Part shown: positions 6,691 through 7,355 of the stretch, piece by piece
Position numbering within the stretch: position 1 is the first letter of the stretch
Layout: the number at the start of each line of letters is the position of its first letter
NCBI GenBank assembly: GCA_021129895.1
Contig: JAJOKL010000162.1
Span: 1 to 7,355, forward strand
DNA: 7,355 nucleotides
Origin: Candidatus Bipolaricaulota bacterium
GTDB taxonomy: Bacteria; Bipolaricaulota; Bipolaricaulia; Bipolaricaulales; Bipolaricaulaceae
Direction of reading: 5' to 3'
The notes under the pieces: model-generated
The model's database searches: none
Seen by the model: the letters and a program-made list of their open reading frames with translations, nothing else
What the model was told of the DNA's origin: nothing
Translations under genes and position numbers: made by a program

Positions 6691-7235
6691 GGAGGCCGGG
6701 CGGTCTCGTACTTCGCCTCCCCGCCCAGAAACAGCCAGTTCAAAAAGCGCACCAGGGGCTTTCCCCGCAGCCGCCGCAAGCCTCCCCTGCTGGCAAGCCA
6801 AGCGGAGAAGGAGTGGCGGTACTTAAAGACCAGATACCGCACTAGCAGGAAGAGCGGCACGGCCAGGCCGAGGGCGAGCACGTAGCTCCCCAGGAGGTAG
6901 CGGGAGTAGCCCATGGGGGCGAGCACCGGAAGGTGGGTAACGAACCGCCAGAAGGGGTACAAGGTCTCGTTTTCCAGTAGGGCCCGGCCCACAGCATAGC
7001 TAGCCGGGGCCAAGGGGAAGGAGAGGAGCTCGAACAGCCCCCAGGAGAGGAGGAACGCCTTAAAGCTCACGCGCAGGAGCAGTGCCGCTGTGAGGGGGAG
7101 GAGGAGGTGCAGGCCAGGAGGAGGAAGGCCTGCGAACATCCCCAAGGCGAACCCCAGGGCGATCTGTCCCGGGGACAAAGACGATTTCAGGATCTTTAAG
7201 ATGTTTCGGAGGGGGGACCAGGGGAGGAGGGGCAC
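6654..7235 (-). CDS. DUF2062/TIGR03546-type membrane protein
   Basis: This is a 193-residue integral membrane protein of unknown function. The N-terminal SPGQIALGFALGMFAGLPP motif (residues 21-39) is the DUF2062 hallmark. Hydrophobic segments lie at about 25-37, 42-56, 60-83 and 114-137. The central LYPFWRFVTHLPVLAP and the end VPLFLLVRYLVFKYRHSF closely resemble the TIGR03546 subfamily. That family pairs with TIGR03545, and here the two genes overlap, which supports both calls. After the last helix there is a basic cytoplasmic-type tail (RGGLRRLRGK). The start is GTG at 7235, directly after the TGA of the upstream gene with no spacer, and has a strong ribosome site inside that gene's last codons. 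Function is not known; a role in the envelope with the TIGR03545-type partner is inferred. Confidence 0.92.
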   Translation of the reverse strand: MPLLPWSPLRNILKILKSSLSPGQIALGFALGMFAGLPPPGLHLLLPLTAALLLRVSFKAFLLSWGLFELLSFPLAPASYAVGRALLENETLYPFWRFVTHLPVLAPMGYSRYLLGSYVLALGLAVPLFLLVRYLVFKYRHSFSAWLASRGGLRRLRGKPLVRFLNWLFLGGEAKYETARPPWGPSATFAKKP

Positions 7236-7355
7236 TCACTCCTCCTTCAGCCAGTCCCGCAGCTTCCTTTTGATCTTGTCCTCGATCTTCTTGCCCAGTT
7301 CCTCCCACTCGGCCTCGGCCTCACCCTCGGCCCAGCGGGCCAGGGCCTCCCGGAT
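7236..7355 (-). CDS. C-terminal end of an unidentified charged protein (partial)
   Basis: An open frame enters from the right edge and ends at TGA 7238-7236, giving the last 39 residues. They are rich in Glu, Lys, Arg and Ala with spaced Trp and Leu (ALARWAEGEAEAEWEEL, then KKIEDKIKRKLRDWLKEE), consistent with an amphipathic or coiled-coil helix. Codon use matches the neighbours. The stop directly touches the next GTG start, so it belongs to the same operon as the DUF2062- and TIGR03545-type genes. Too little is visible to name the family. Confidence 0.75.
   Translation of the reverse strand: MREALARWAEGEAEAEWEELGKKIEDKIKRKLRDWLKEE
7241..7246 (-). promoter_or_regulatory. Ribosome binding site deciding the GTG start
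   Basis: AGGAGG (7246-7241, minus strand) sits five bases before the GTG at 7235, inside the last codons of the preceding gene (LKEE-stop). It fixes the GTG as the start of the DUF2062-type gene and indicates translational coupling to the upstream gene. Confidence 0.75.

Noticed and set aside
7101..7140. GGAGGAGG-type near-repeats on the plus strand
   Set aside because: They are the reverse of Leu- and Pro-rich codons (LPPPGLHLLLPL) in the DUF2062-type membrane protein, not an independent repeat.
1..7355. CRISPR array, phage genes, toxin-antitoxin or defence system
   Set aside because: No regularly spaced repeats, integrase, phage or defence genes were found; the recognised genes are repair and envelope genes.

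Overview
The window looks like ordinary chromosomal DNA from a high-GC bacterium. One sampled stretch of uvrA (2401-2460) is about 68% G+C, codons favour G/C in the third position, and GTG or TTG starts occur alongside ATG. The lineage cannot be fixed from the sequence alone. A free-living, possibly thermophilic, bacterium outside the well-studied model groups is plausible, but that is inference. Every gene I can support is on the minus strand, so transcription runs from right to left.

Right part (7355 to 5277): the last 39 codons of an unidentified, highly charged protein abut a GTG-started DUF2062/TIGR03546-type membrane protein, which overlaps a TIGR03545-type protein with one N-terminal membrane anchor and an AsmA-like body. 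The last two are a known gene pair of unknown role, probably in the cell envelope. The TIGR03545-type gene carries an apparent one-base frameshift at a run of four C (5907-5910); correcting it joins two clearly consecutive halves of one 470-residue protein.

Middle (5276 to 4872): a 405-base intergenic region with no credible gene. It is rich in inverted repeats. The most striking is a 191-base segment (4963-5153) whose 18-base ends are inverted repeats with 17 of 18 positions matching, flanked on both sides by the direct repeat AGAA. Inside it lie a perfect 15-bp hairpin and an 8-bp hairpin. This could be a small non-autonomous mobile element or a structured RNA, terminator or attenuator. The probable uvrA promoter follows.

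Left part (4871 to 284): uvrA, rmuC and a Gmad2-GerMN lipoprotein-like gene form a tight operon. Each stop overlaps the next start by four bases (ATGA, then GTGA), implying translational coupling. UvrA is the damage-recognition ATPase of nucleotide excision repair, and RmuC is a predicted nuclease-like protein linked to DNA rearrangement. The third protein is a membrane-anchored or secreted two-domain protein with no obvious repair role.

Left edge (1 to 283): no supported gene. The first 180 bases are lower in G+C than the genes. I see no convincing undescribed system in this window; the best leads are the inverted-repeat element before uvrA, the frameshift, and the operon pairing.
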